Shown piece by piece: positions 46,326 to 58,864 of a stretch of 64,000 nucleotides of DNA. The stretch's first letter is position 1. Each line of letters opens with the position of its first letter. The DNA is from Thuidium tamariscinum (taxonomy: Eukaryota > Streptophyta > Bryopsida > Hypnales > Thuidiaceae). The stretch is taken from positions 40,577,682 through 40,641,681 of the forward strand of contig OX344749.2 of NCBI GenBank assembly GCA_947034885.2, in the 5' to 3' direction. A program made the translations under genes and the position numbers. A model generated the notes under the pieces. That model did no database searches, was not told the DNA's origin, and worked only from the letters and a program-made list of their open reading frames with translations.

Positions 46326-49038
46326 TACATGAACCTCGTAAATGGATCATATTAGTTAGTCAACTCCTTGAAAGAAAACTATTAATGCTATCAACCATAC
46401 TCAGTAATTGAGAGAAGATCCAACACAGAGATATTTTAACTTTTTACCAAGTCTGTATCTCAAAAAACCAATAACAACTTGAAAGGAGTGAGGTACAAAA
46501 TTGAATAGGTACCTTGCTTATTAAAACAAGAAGCAGTAACAAAACTATTTTAGTCACGGAGCAAACATAAACCATGAAAAAACCAAGCTTATTAAGATAT
46601 GAAGACATAATATCCACTTGTTGCCCAAGGACAAATATCCAAGTCCAGTATGCCACAATGAAAATAGCATAACAGAGAACACCTTGATCAAAGCTTGAAA
46701 TTTTTTGAAATTTTTTTTGAAAAAATTTCCGAGCTCAGTGGTAACTGTTACCTATATCCATGCCAACCAGCCAACCATTAGTATGCTAATTGACGTATAC
46801 GAGGTGTTTGCAAGTTACCACAACTTGTTATTGTTTATTCACAAGAGAGAATTTTCAAAACAACTAGTATCCACATCCCCAAAGTATGCTTAAAACACAA
46901 CTTATAATTAGCCTTGCAACAAACTCAAATTACCACTTGTTACTTGTTGTTTTAAGAGCAAAGAACTATTTTCAATACGCTTCCTCAGCAAAAAACGACC
47001 TACTACTTCACAGATCTAGAGCAATTTTTGTGTAGAAATGAAAACGAGTTGTGTGAATAAAGAATAAGCACAAGTTGCTCGCAATTCTGTAACCCAGTCA
47101 TTTCAAAAAGTTTAACAATCATGCTGAAGCCATGAGGAGCGCCAAAGCTTCATTGTAATCAACAGTAGGAACGTAGCTTCCTTAAACAACTCATCAATTG
47201 GTCAATTAAGGAACTAGTTCCAATAAGCTGTCAAGTTAGAATCTACCAGCAAGGTCTTACAGCTCATAGATGACTGCAAATTGTCTATAATTGTAATACT
47301 TTTGTTTAAAGAAGAAGTAGGATCTTAATATTTGAAGAGTACTAATATTTAGTACTTTCAAGCGTAGTGGAAACTTACAAAGGTATTTTGCTCAAGTTTC
47401 ATAAATTAGAACAATATTAACTCAGTTTGCCTTTATTTTTGGAGTAAAGATCAGTAGAGTCTACATTTATATTATAAACTAAAAATATCATTCCTTTTTT
47501 TTATAAAAAACTAAAGGATATTTTTACAAAATATTAAGCACTTGGAATAAATCCTAGAAACCAAGTCTAAGAAAATGTTTTTTCGAAACTTCCTTGTTAA
47601 AGTCAAGGTAGATTCTAAATCCCTTAAAAAATTCCAACTCACATTCTTGAATTAAGAGTTGGTTTTATAATACCCAACTGACCTAATTTATACAAGCAAG
47701 TAAAAGATGTAAATCCGCTTGTTAGTTAAAATTTTTTTTTGCATATGGGCACAGTTATTGGCAACATTCACTATTGGGCATCGAATTAGATGTCGATTAG
47801 TAACCCAGTCAAATGTTGGTGTCAATCAATACCTATCCAAAAGCTAAATCAGTATTTCAATAGTACTTTGAAGCCTTTACATATTCTCCTAAGTTTATGG
47901 CTTTGGCCAGGAAGAGTTGCAAAAGCGGTACTTTATGAATTTGAGCCGTTACTACCACATCCTAGATCTGATAAAAATCAATTATACTATTGAATAACAA
48001 TTCTACCAATCGATCATTTCGATCACAACATTGGGAGTGTTTCCTCGGCCATATAACAACAAATAGTTAAAAGCAATCCATAATGGGTATCTAATATATT
48101 CTCTGAGAAATATAACAAAACTTCCTAATTTCCTAGAATTTGTGAGAAATGTAGGAAAATGGCAAAAATGACCAAACTTAAAACTAGCAGGACTATGCAA
48201 GGAAAGTGTGCAACCCAATTTCAACATGACAAGGACTAAGCACAGCTCGTTGTAGACAAACTTAAAAACTTCACCCACCAATAGTATAGTTTGGAGAATT
48301 TTGAAAGAATTTTCAAGAAGTGGTAACCCTCACCTGTGCCTATACTAAGAAGCAAACCATTAGTGTGCTAAATTGATGTACACGAGGTGTCTACAAGTTA
48401 CCACTACTTGTCATCATAAAATCACATGAGAATAGCTTCAAAACAACTCACAATATAAGCCAGAAAAGTATAAAAAAAGTAGTTTTCAAAACTATTTTGT
48501 GTAAAAAACGCTACTTGTTGGCTGTTGTTTTGGGATCCAAGCACCATATTTGAAACTCCACAAATTCTACTACAGTCCTGTGTTTATAGTCAAGTAAATC
48601 TTAGCTCCTAGAATGCAAGAATTTTTTTTCTTGTAAATGAGCCAGTTCGAGATACAAGCCCAATCCGCAGCTCCCAAGCAGACAAAGTGTAGAGTACCTT
48701 AGGCCAGGGTTTTTTTTTAGGCAATTAAATGCCCAATTTCTCCAAAACAAAAAGGGCTGGATCTAGCCTATAGAAAAAAAATGGGATAAATCACTCCAAA
48801 AATGCCAAATTGCAATTGCCTCACTATTCTTATAGCCATAATGTTATTGAAATTAATTTTAATGATAAAACCAATGCCAGCAGTAAGTATAGTGTAGCAC
48901 CGCCAAAATGGAGATTATGCTAGATTGGTGAAGTCTCTTGGGCTTGGTGAGCATTTGAAGCCTAACTATGAACAACATTTAATACTCCTATTGCCCAAGT
49001 ACACTCGCAAGCAAAGAGACATGAAGCCTAAATTACTA
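46326..49038. other. Intergenic DNA, no gene supported
   Basis: About 46700-46880 and 48290-48450 are a diverged direct repeat (CAACCATTAGTATGCTAAT against CAAACCATTAGTGTGCTAA; CAAGTTACCAC in both). The rest is anonymous. Confidence 0.4.
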
Positions 49039-51072
49039 CTAGTAATGTAAATATAGTGCCTTAATTTCTTCTGTTGAAGCAAGTAAACTGCCAATCAACA
49101 GCCAAGATGTAGGTGTCAGTGCTTGTATTTGTACAAGCCTAGGGTCAGGGGTTTTCATGTTGCCTCTGTCAAGAGGGATTGGAAGCTGGTTAGTTGGCCC
49201 TCTTGGCACCCTAGTTATTTCAAATTTTGGAGGAGTGGAATTACGGGAAGGATGAAGTGGCAGACTTATAGAGTTGGGTTGGAGCCTGGTTTCTTTGGTG
49301 ATTAGGTTTGCCATTGCAGAATTAGGGGGACTGGGGGAGAGATGGACAGTTGGGATTGGAGCCTCGGAGGTCAGTTTGCACCTTTGGGGAGGGATCAGAT
49401 GTTGTGGAGATAGGAATTCGGGCGGACAATCTGTGGAAGGGCAGAGCTATTGGAGTGGACGGATAGTCCGCGAAGGGCAGGAGCCGGACAGTTGACAGAC
49501 AGTCCACAAAGGCGCAGTGGGACGAGTTGGCGGAGGACGGGTGAGCCATGAGGGGCGAGCTGCAATGAGGGAGCCAAACTGTCCGGCATGGACTACTGCA
49601 ATGAGGAAGCCAACGAAGGAGGTGCAGACTGCTAGGTGAGTTGGCCGCAGCGGAGTGAGCGAACTGCCTCGGAGGAGTTGGTCGTGGAGAAGTTTGGGGC
49701 CTGGGTAGCGTGGTTGGGGTTTGGCTGTTTGGGCATTAACATAGCAATTCCAGCCTTCTAGGATTCATCGAAGGTTGTTAAGTTGAGGTTGCAAAGTTAG
49801 GGTCCGTACTTGATTGAGTATTGATCTATTGGAGGTTGCAAATTGCTTGAATGTCTGAAAGTCTAAGGCACCGATCTGATTATTGTAATGCTTGGCAAGC
49901 GATGGCAGCAACAAATTTGGAGGTGGGGTACAAAATTGCAAATGACTAGATAATTCAACACCATGATGAAGGTGGCGACGTTTTGCTCTACAACTATGGT
50001 GATCAGATTTGATGATGAATGTTGTGATTAAAGATTCAAGTGGTGCTCTAGTAGTCCAGTCGCTCTTATTTGTGATCTTTTAATTTTGTAAGTTTTTGAA
50101 TTATCTATTCTATGTTTCAGTCATTAAGTGGAAATGAAGTTTCTTGTTTGGCCATTTGAGCATTTAGTATTTTGATTGTGTTGTACATGGATGGCTGGAC
50201 CTTGGCTGCAGCATTAAAGAATGAAGATTGAGGAGTCAGAAGTCTAAACTTATTCAGATTTTGTAAAATTGCTTTGGAAACTTTAGCAGTTCAATAGTTA
50301 GCTGCCAAGTTGGCTAGTGTCAACTGTCAAGTGGTGCTTTGTGCAATTTTAAGGAAATAAAGTACCAACGGATTAAATCATTAAGCCATTAAGTGATTAA
50401 GTTATTATTGAAGTAAGGCGGCTATACCAAGCAACTTGTTAGGAAAATCATGAGCAGTTTTAAATTTCAGAATTTCCCTCCAGATATTGATCTATGACAA
50501 ATTTCAGATTTTAATTTAGTTTTTTGTGCCTTCTATTTCAAGTTTAAATTTGGCTTATCATAATTTGTTGAGGTGATTTTAGTTGTAAAAGAGATTTGAA
50601 TATTAAAGCTGTTGTAAATGTGAAATGGTTGAATTGTTGTAGCCTTGTAGATTTGTATCCTTAGTGTTGGTTGCAGCCTTGCAAGGTAGTAAGGTGCAGC
50701 TTTCTTTTAGGGTTTGGAGCTTTGTTGATTTGGTCTAGTTGTCTATCTTGTTGCAACTTTCAAATGCAGTGGGGGCATTTTCATGTTTGGGGGTTTTTGA
50801 GGTCCGTTTCTATAATATTCACGGCTTCAGTGTTGAGTTTGGCCTTTACAAGCTTATAGGATCATTTTAGCAATTTTGACAGATAAAGTGCTTTGAATCA
50901 GTTGAGTTGTTTAAGCATATGGTGTGTATAGAAGTTTAAATTACAACATTTTGGTTGTAGAGAGTGAAGTTCATTGTATGTTGGGATTGTTTATCTCATT
51001 TTGCTTTTAGGGATCATTTATCTTTTGCATTCTTCTTTAAAGATCATTTGTTGGGATTATTGGTGGCTGAGT
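49039..51072. other. GC-elevated segment upstream of the hAT-like gene
   Basis: About 49130-49740 is clearly richer in G on the + strand than its surroundings, with open frames on both strands that look like compositional by-products. It may be the leader of the following transposase-like gene or an unrelated repeat. From 49750 to 51060 the DNA is T-rich with no recognised exon. Confidence 0.3.
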
Positions 51073-52434
51073 ATGGAAGGTTCTGCTCCTATAGATGTAG
51101 GCTTGGCTGCTGCAGCTAATGCAGCAGCCTTGAAGAGAACTACAGCATTGCATGCTAAGAAAATGGCTAGAATTCAAAAGGAAAAAGAAGCAGCTACTCG
51201 AAAAGCACTGCAGAATAGTCAGGTTATTGAAGAGAGTGGGCGTGAGAAGGCACAATAGAAGGAAAACAATGCAGTCATACTTTTTAGCTTCCCATAATTC
51301 AAAAAATGGAGATGTTGTTGTAGTGCAAGAGTTTTCTGTTCCATTGGTAAACCAGACACCTTCTTTAGATTCGAATAGTATTTTTCCCATGCAAGAAGCA
51401 GTTGTGTCTTTGGACACATTCCATAATTTTGTTGGAGCACAGTCTGCTTCAACGTCTGTTGTTGTCTTAGGAAGTATTCCAGATACAGTTATCTTGTCTA
51501 GTGATGATTCAGCCTTCACTGTCTTTGAGGATAATCCTGATTATGTTGCTTTACATAACTTACATGTAGCATGTGAGAGTGAGGAAGCATCTACAAATGA
51601 TGACTATGAGATTCTTCCCCCTTCCAAGCATTCTAAGAAGAATTACGATTTAGCATGTAAATTTCAGATGGAGTGATCTGCTAAATTACCTTGGGTTGAA
51701 ATGGTTTTAGCAGTTGATGGAGGATTGCATATGGTCCGTTGTCATGTGTGCATTGAAATGGAAAAGAAACCCTATACACTTTGCAGATTCATGAGAAGAG
51801 GAAGAAACATAAAAGCAACATGTTGTTGTATGCAGCCAAGCGACCTACTACAGTGTTGAAGCAGATCAACAACAACAATACCATTGAGTCTAGGAAAAAA
51901 CGAGTGCAGTTTGCTACTTTAATTTGTTTCAGATTCTTAGTGAGGGTAGACTAATGACTGAGTTTTCTTCTAGATCTGCCTTATATGAGCTGCTTGTAGT
52001 CTCTGATTTACCAAGGATGCATTGGAGTGATGGAGTAGGCTGCATTATGGCATCTCACATGTGGACTATAGTTCAAGATAGAATGAAGGCCATTGTTGGA
52101 GCTACTACATACATTGCCATCATTATTGATGAAACTACAACTGTAGACAATTGCAGTTACATTGCTGTTCATTGTTATGTCATGCAAAATTGGACCCGTG
52201 TTTCCATGTTCATCTTGTTGTAGAAGCTTGAGGCAAATGGAGCTTCAACAGATAATTTGACTTTTGTCATTATTTCAGCTTTGAGTATTAAAGTGGAATT
52301 GTCTGTAGAAGCCATTGCATCTAAGGTCATGTGTTTTGGTGTTGATGGAGTAGCTTCTTTTCAGGATCAAAGAAGTGGAGTTACAAAGCAGATTCAAACC
52401 TCTCATGCCCCTTTTGCCAAAGGTGTTCACTGCA

Positions 52435-53153
52435 GAGTCGTTGTAAGAAACACTTACCAGTTTTGTTTAAAAATGGCTCAAAATCAGTGAATCCTTTGAG
52501 TCTTGTGACTTTTGGAATAAATTTTTTTTTAAATTGAAAAAAATATGGATAATTTGAAGAGAAATGAGAATATTATGTCTCTTGAAATTCAAACCTAAGA
52601 AAAAAAATTCTAAATGTTATAGACAATGGAAAACACAATGAAAATAGCTATTTTTTCACTAATTTGATAAAAATAGTAAAAAAATTCAAAAAATGAAAAT
52701 GAATTTTTTTCAAGTAAAGGTCTTTCTTTTCCAACAAATTTCATCTTTGGAAAAAATAAATTTTATTCTCCACACTTGCGCAAAGTTAGCTACTTTGACG
52801 ACATGTGGAGGTTGAACAGTATAGTATTTTCAAAAAATCTCTTTGTGGTCTTGTGTAACTTTAGGTAAGGTCCTTGCATGACAATTTTCAGCTCAAAATT
52901 TGCATTTTTGGGTAAAAAATAGGACTAAAACCCCCCAAAATGGCCAAAGTAGACACCCAATCGGGGGCAATTTAAAAATAGTAAAATAATTTTGAAAAAA
53001 TTGAAAAAATTGCACAAAACGTAAAACTTTTGTAGGCACCTTCATTTCAAGTTTCAAGTCAAATAAAAAAATGATGCAAAAATGATGAGCAAAAAACTAC
53101 CTCCTAAAGGTCAAGGGGACAAAAAAAAGGACAAGTGCTTCTTGCAATCACCT
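52435..53153. mobile_element. Fold-back family element, 719 bp, TSD TGCA, inside the transposase
   Basis: The left end is worn (GAGTCGTTGTAAGAAACAC); the right end CTTCTTGCAATCACCT is good. TGCA flanks it at 52431-52434 and 53154-53157. Coding sequence reads continuously up to the left duplication (VHC) and resumes directly at the right one (MAHKCNLAF), so the insertion point is exact. The interior resembles 38517-39596 and 44027-44758. Confidence 0.88.
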
Positions 53154-53474
53154 TGCATGGCTCACAAATGCAATCTGGCCTTCAAGGCATTGTCCTCTTT
53201 AGACATTATGTCTGTCATTGAAGATTTGTTGAGAGTTTGTCACAACTACTTTACATATAGCCCTAAGAAATATGCCGAATTCCACAACCTTGCACTGTTG
53301 ATGGAAACAAAAGGCTTGAAGTTGCTCAAGAATGTGGCCACCCATTGGGTATCTCTAATTGACCCTCTAAGGCGACTTTTAAGTGAATACCGCTCAGTTG
53401 TGGTCAAGAGCAATGTTGATTCTACCAACAACAAAGAAACTATAAGATTTCTTTTGATATGCTTATTTCATTGA

Positions 53475-54490
53475 ATTTTTTTGACTAAGTTGTAGGATTG
53501 ATTTAGTGCTGATTTTTTTGAAACTCAGTTGTAGAATTGGTTTAGTGTTGATTTCTTTGGAACTCAATTGTAGGGCTGGTTTAGTATTGATTTTTTTGGA
53601 ACTTAGTTGTAGGCCTGGTTCAGTGTTGATTTCTTTGGAACTAATTTGTAGATCTTTTATAGTGCTGATTTTTTTTGGACTAAGTTGTAGGACTTATTCA
53701 ATGTTGATATTTTTGAAACTAACTTGTGGATTTTCTATAGTGTTTAATTTTTGGATACTAAGTTGTAGGACTTGTTTTGTACTAATTTGATGTTACTCAA
53801 TTGCAAGATTGGTTTAGTGCTGATTTTTTTCAAACTAACTTGTGGAATTTTTATACTACTAATTTTTCTTTGATTGAGTTGTAGAACTTATTCAATGTTG
53901 ATTTTTTTGGAACTAACTTGTGGGTTTTCTATAGTGCTGAATTTTTTGGTACTAAGTTGTAGGACTTGTTTTGTACTAATTTAATTTCACTCAATTGTAG
54001 GACTGGTTTAGTGTTGATTTTCTTGAAACTAACTTGTGGGTTTTTTGTAGTGCTAATTTTTTTGAATTAACTTGTGGGTTTTGTATAGTGTTGATCTTTT
54101 TTGGATTAAGTTATAGGACTTGTTTAGTGTTGATTTTTTTTGGACTAAATTGTAGGATTTCTATAATGGAGTTTTTTGTTTAACTAACTTATGGTTTTTT
54201 ATAGTGCTGATATTTTAGTACTATGTTGTAGGTCTTGTTTAGTACTAACTTGTTTGGTACTAACTACTAAGTTGTAGGACTTGTTTTATACTAAATTTGT
54301 TTGGCTAACTTCTAGATTTTTTCTAGTACTGAATTTTTCTAGTGTAACTCGTGGTTTTTTCTTTTTGTTGATTATTTTTGACTGGTCTGTGAAGTTTTGG
54401 TGCTCCTGAATTTTCTAGACGAGCATGTGGAATTTTTCTACTACTGAATTTTTTATACAACTTGAAGGTTTAGCTACATTCTTTGATTTG
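53475..54490. repeat. 39-bp minisatellite in an intron of the hAT-like gene
   Basis: TGTAG recurs at 53491, 53530, 53569 and 53608, a period of exactly 39 bp at the start. Each unit carries GGTTTAGTGTTGATTT, a T-run and GGAACT. Period and sequence decay further right but related words continue to about 54490 (roughly 25 unit lengths). As 39 is divisible by 3, one frame stays open for over 90 codons (53506-53790); this is not evidence of coding. A few decayed related words are seen at 55020-55300. Confidence 0.85.
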
Positions 54491-55941
54491 GTACTAACTA
54501 TATTTTATGTTTTCCAATGCAGAAATATGTGAGGCCAAAGGCCAAAGGTGTTTTGGCTAAGCTCATTAATCTTTATGTTGTTCTAGGCATGACATGCCTC
54601 TTGCCACTTCTTGAAAGCATTGATAATCTAGTCCTCTTTGCCCAAAAACGAGATGTGTACATTTCTGATTTTGTAACTGCCCAACAAGTTTGTCAAGGAC
54701 ACTTGTTCAAATTCTACTTAGACCTTAATCAAGCCTTTGACACTGAGGAAATTTGGTTCTTCAAGCAGCTTCTAGATTGCTCTCATGAGCAAATCCACAT
54801 GAAGTGGGTATGCTAAACTTGCCAGTGGATTTAAATTCTGATGGGCATGACTCACAGCTAGCTTTTGTCTCAGGTATGCAAACTATATTTGCAGTGTATG
54901 AAGGGCAATATGTGACCCGAGAATCTTTTGGAGACATTGTGAGCATGGTGAAAAATGAATGCAAAGGTATGTCCTATTGTTGTGTTTTAATGGCTTAGTT
55001 ATTTATCTACTATTATGCTTTATTGGCTTTCTTGTGAAATTTATCTAGTGTTGACTTTTGTAGTTACAGTTGTAGAATTTGGCTACTACTACTTTTTGGA
55101 GTTAAGTTATGGAATATTTTTATTGCTAAATTTTTTTGGTTAAGTTCTAAAATTGTCTACTCTAGTCTTTTTACTTAAATTTGATATTGTCTACTGCTGT
55201 ATTTTTTGAGTTCAATTCCAAAATTGCCCATTGTTGTATATTTTTGGCTTAGTTCGTAAATTGTCTATTATTATATTTTTAAAGATTAATTGTAAATTTT
55301 GAAACTATCATTGACTATGGAGTGTGGACCTTGCGAGTACAGCACAACAGCTCATTGATGAACTCAAATCTAGATTTACAGCCCATAGTATTATGGATGC
55401 CTTCAGCTTCGTTTATCCGTAGTATTGGTTATAAGGTGACTGTGAATCTAGCTTCTGAAAACACCTTCATGTGATCAAGAAAACTTTTGGTGAGCCTAAA
55501 TGGATTTCTAGAGAAGAAGGCCCTAAACCTGTGCCACCTATCTTGGATTGCTCTCTGCTAGAATTGCAACAACCAATGTTTAAGCTAGCTATGTTTTCAA
55601 ATTCCATGGTAGCAATGGAATCACCATTTTTGGTAAATACTCTTACAAAGCTCTGGAGGACTTTGAATGCAAACTCAGCACTTGCCAATAGTTTTAGTGA
55701 ATATGTGAAACTTGTAGAGATTGCCATGATTCATGTGCTTGGTTCTATTGAGGATGAACGTTGCTTTTCATCCTTATCATTTTTGAAAGATAAACTTCGA
55801 AATAGGCTAGATGCCAACTTGGGAGTAGTAGTTGGCATGAAGGCACAGCAAGTGTACACCATCAACAACTTCCCCTATGAAGAATGTTTTGAGCAGTGGG
55901 TTCATTCACCTGAGCGGTATCACTATGGTCTGACAGCATAG

Positions 55942-57949
55942 TAAATTGATAACTAATTCAATAATGCTTCAAAAAATATGAAACAACTTGTGTTACATTC
56001 CTCATGTATTTTTCCTTGACTGAAAAATAAACTAAAAATGTTTCCATCTAAAGACATATATGAAAAAGGCAGATCAACTCTTAAATGAGTGGTTTCTGAG
56101 CCTCCTACCATACCAGTTGTTGATTGATGTGAAGCCGCGCCTAGGAATGTACACGTAAGGTCGATATTTTGTTGAAGATGATGGTCGGTGCTGAACGGGC
56201 GGACTCAGTATTCCCAAGTGTTGACATTGGAGTGTCCGTCTGTACACTGCAACATACAGAGGAGGTGCACCGGTGACCCAATTGTTCTCGTTCAGTGATT
56301 GCTTCCCTTTCCCTGTTGAATTTCATGATGAATTTCGTACCTTCTCCCATTACTTGAGAAGATTAGGATTGGATTGCGATGTCAGTGCTTGGCTTGGAGC
56401 TTGGAAGTGCGCAAAAGAATTAGTCGTTCGTTGACTTGGTGAGTAGAGATCTTGATTGAGTTGAATTTAAGTACTGTGCAGATTTGCCTCCAAATTTCTA
56501 TTGAAGTGCTTGCTTTATGAGAGTGAACGAGAGGTAATCAGTTGTTTTCGTAATCTTGTGCATGTTGTTTGGTAGGCTTGAAATACCAGCATTAGAAGGG
56601 AGCATCGGTGTCTTCAAGTACCGATAAATTTTGGCGAAGTTTTGAATGTGAAAGTAGGAAGACAGTTGAGGCCCATTCTGTTTTGTGGTGAAGTCCAACT
56701 ACAAAAAATCCCTCATATTATGCAATTAGGCTTAGCGATTGGATAGGGTTTGGCTTATATTTCATGTATTAGAGGTATGAGGTATCCATGTACAAGTGTA
56801 TATATTTTCTAATTTGAGCTTGAAGATTGTATACCAAATGCTCATGAAGGTCTTGAACTGCTTTATTGATGTGAAAACTTGAGAAGTTTAGAAAGAGTAC
56901 CTTTCCTGTCATTGAAGCAAGGAAATTTGAGAATTAAAGAAGTATAGTATTGATGATATATCACTTGACAGTCTCAGTATTTTATGCAATTAATTTTGTA
57001 GGATAGGCAAAATTGACAAAAAATTCGAATTTGATTGCACCATACAACAGCTTTTCACAGGTGCGTTTTCAATTATTTCGTATTTTTTTTTAAATGGTAG
57101 AGAATGTGTTGTGATTTAGTATTTGAGTCAGAAGAAATGTGAGATCAAAATTCCTTAAGATTTTTGGAACATCACTATTGAACTTTGGAGAGATTAATAT
57201 TGCTTGAAGGACAAAAAATATATGCAGGTATAATTGTCACATATTACAGATGAGCACATTTAAAATATTTTATTGGATCTTTTTAGCAACTGAAAGATGA
57301 TTTCACTATCTTTTCATATGCATTATTTGGACATCCTATGAATAAGTTATGAATTTTTAAAGTGGTCTTTATAGTTGTACTGAAAACCTGCACTGCATTA
57401 TTATAGACTCATGTTTTAATTGTGTACATTTTGTGTAATCAATGTCTGGGCTTGATGTAGTGTGCATCTAGACTTGCAATCTAATGGTTTTCTGTGATTG
57501 TAATTATGAAATTTAGCAAAAATGGAGATGATAAGTATTATCTAAATAAATTTCAATTGTTAATGAAGTGGTAATCAATTTTGGGTGGGAATGCCCTTAC
57601 AAAGCTCACATTGAACCGTGTATTATGTTCAATTCCTACCTCCTTCCTAACAACTGATACCACAGGGTGGGGGTGTAGCAGAATATACAAGGCCTTTCCT
57701 GGGAGCAACACATTGAAATTAGGCGCATTGCTCCTGTGGTGGAAAATTCAGTGTGGTGGATAATCTGGTCTAGGGTCAAGTCATTGAAATTGACTCATGC
57801 AAGTATAAGTGAGGTCAATTAACTTGAAAAAGAATTAGCCTTGAATTGTTGCAATTAATGAACTAAGCAGATTAAGGGTAATTAAAGAAGTCATCATATC
57901 AATCTAGAAATTACCCTTTCTTTTTTGAGCTCAGAATATATCATAAGCA
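55942..57949. other. Intergenic DNA after the transposase-like gene
   Basis: About 55945-56110 is a fragment of the repeat also found at 11940-12120 (CTAATTCAATAATG, AATAAACTAAAAATRTTTCC), starting within a few bases of the transposase stop codon. About 56130-56400 has a more even base composition but no recognised product. 57570-57770 is an unrecognised GC-richer segment. No gene is supported. Confidence 0.4.
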
Positions 57950-58666
57950 ATGGCTAACCAATCAATTGTAGAGATTGTGCCCATTAATCTTGCAGAAAGG
58001 GTCAAACCAGAATACGATAAATTGTTCAAGTCGCCTCCGTTAATTCATAGGATCCAAGGAAAAAAATATGGACAAAATTTTCTACGTGATAATTATCCTT
58101 CTGAATGGTTTAAATATAATAGGAATATCAAAAAAGCAAATCTATGGCTTGAGCATTCTATGAAACAGTGTCCTCAAGAAATAGGAGAAAGTAAACGGGA
58201 CTAGTTGAGGAGAAATTGCACTTTAAAAATTGCTGAAAATGATACAATGGAACCGTTGGTTTTTCAAGGGGTTAGTATGACATAGGAGGTGGAGGACATT
58301 ATAACTCACTTGGTAGAAAAACTTGATTGAATTCGAAAAAGAAAGAATAGAAAAACTCGTAAAGAACAAGAAAATGAAGGAATTGAGGAGATAAATCCTA
58401 TTAGTGAGAGTGCAATAGTTCCCATGGAGTTACATGTTGAGAGTGATGATGAAAAATTATTAATGGCAGAATTAAATGAAAATGTACACATAGTGAGAGG
58501 TAGACTATTCAGTGAGATAAAACATTTAAAAAAGTTTGTCCCCCGAAAGAAACGATTTGATGCCGATATACATAAAAAACCGACAATGAGCGCATGCACA
58601 TGTTGGCTAAGTATTATCGAGAAAAACAAAGGTGCAAATGATCATCCAAATCAGTATTCATTGTGA
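57950..58666 (+). pseudogene. Unrecognised 239-codon frame broken by three stops
   Basis: One frame runs from ATG 57950 to TGA 58664-58666 without a shift. It is interrupted only by TAG 58202, TAG 58283 and TGA 58328. Each stop is one C-to-T or G-to-A transition from a sense codon (CAG, TGG or CGA). The predicted protein is hydrophilic and rich in Lys, Glu and Asn, with a basic C-terminal third (KKFVPRKKRFDADIHKKP). I do not recognise the family. It is either a decayed gene or part of a transposon. The absence of frameshifts points to recent inactivation. Confidence 0.5.
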
Positions 58667-58864
58667 TAATTTGTCAAACTTTGTATAGTGTTTTAATATG
58701 TTGTTATTTGTTTCATTTGCAATCTAATTTGTGAGTTCCTGAAAGTTTCATTGTTTATGCACATTCAAGTATGTTAAGTATAGGATGTTGTATGGTTTAG
58801 GATATCTTATATTGTAATTTGGACATGTATGTCCTGGTCTAACTTGTTGATTTTGGTGTGCCAG

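Larger units (their letters stand above)
51073..55941 (+). pseudogene. Broken hAT-superfamily transposase gene (ZNF862-like)
   Basis: An ATG at 51073 opens a Lys/Ala-rich start (MEGSAPIDVG...). The frame then shifts near 51256 into one reading KTMQSYFLASHNSK. Later blocks include LPWVEMVLAVDGGLHMVRC (about 51690-51750), YIAIIIDETTTVDNCSYIAV (52110-52170, catalytic-core region), MAHKCNLAFKALSSL (53158 on) and the C-terminal hAT dimerisation block with IEDERCFSSLSFLKDKLRNR (55750-55807). This order is that of hAT-type proteins annotated 'zinc finger protein 862-like' in plants. Breaks are the frameshift near 51256, TGA 51674, a further shift near 51770, TAG 52221, TAG 55420, a shift near 55470 and the 719-bp insertion at 52435. 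Introns remain recognisable: acceptor 54522, donor 54967 (GTATGT), acceptor 55342. The element's own termini were not identified. Confidence 0.75.

Noticed and set aside
49039..49589. Overlapping open frames on both strands in a GC-richer patch
   Set aside because: They overlap on opposite strands, lack recognisable domains and are explained by the base composition.
53506..53790. A 94-codon repetitive open frame
   Set aside because: It is the 39-bp minisatellite read through; the unit length is a multiple of 3 so one frame stays open by arithmetic.
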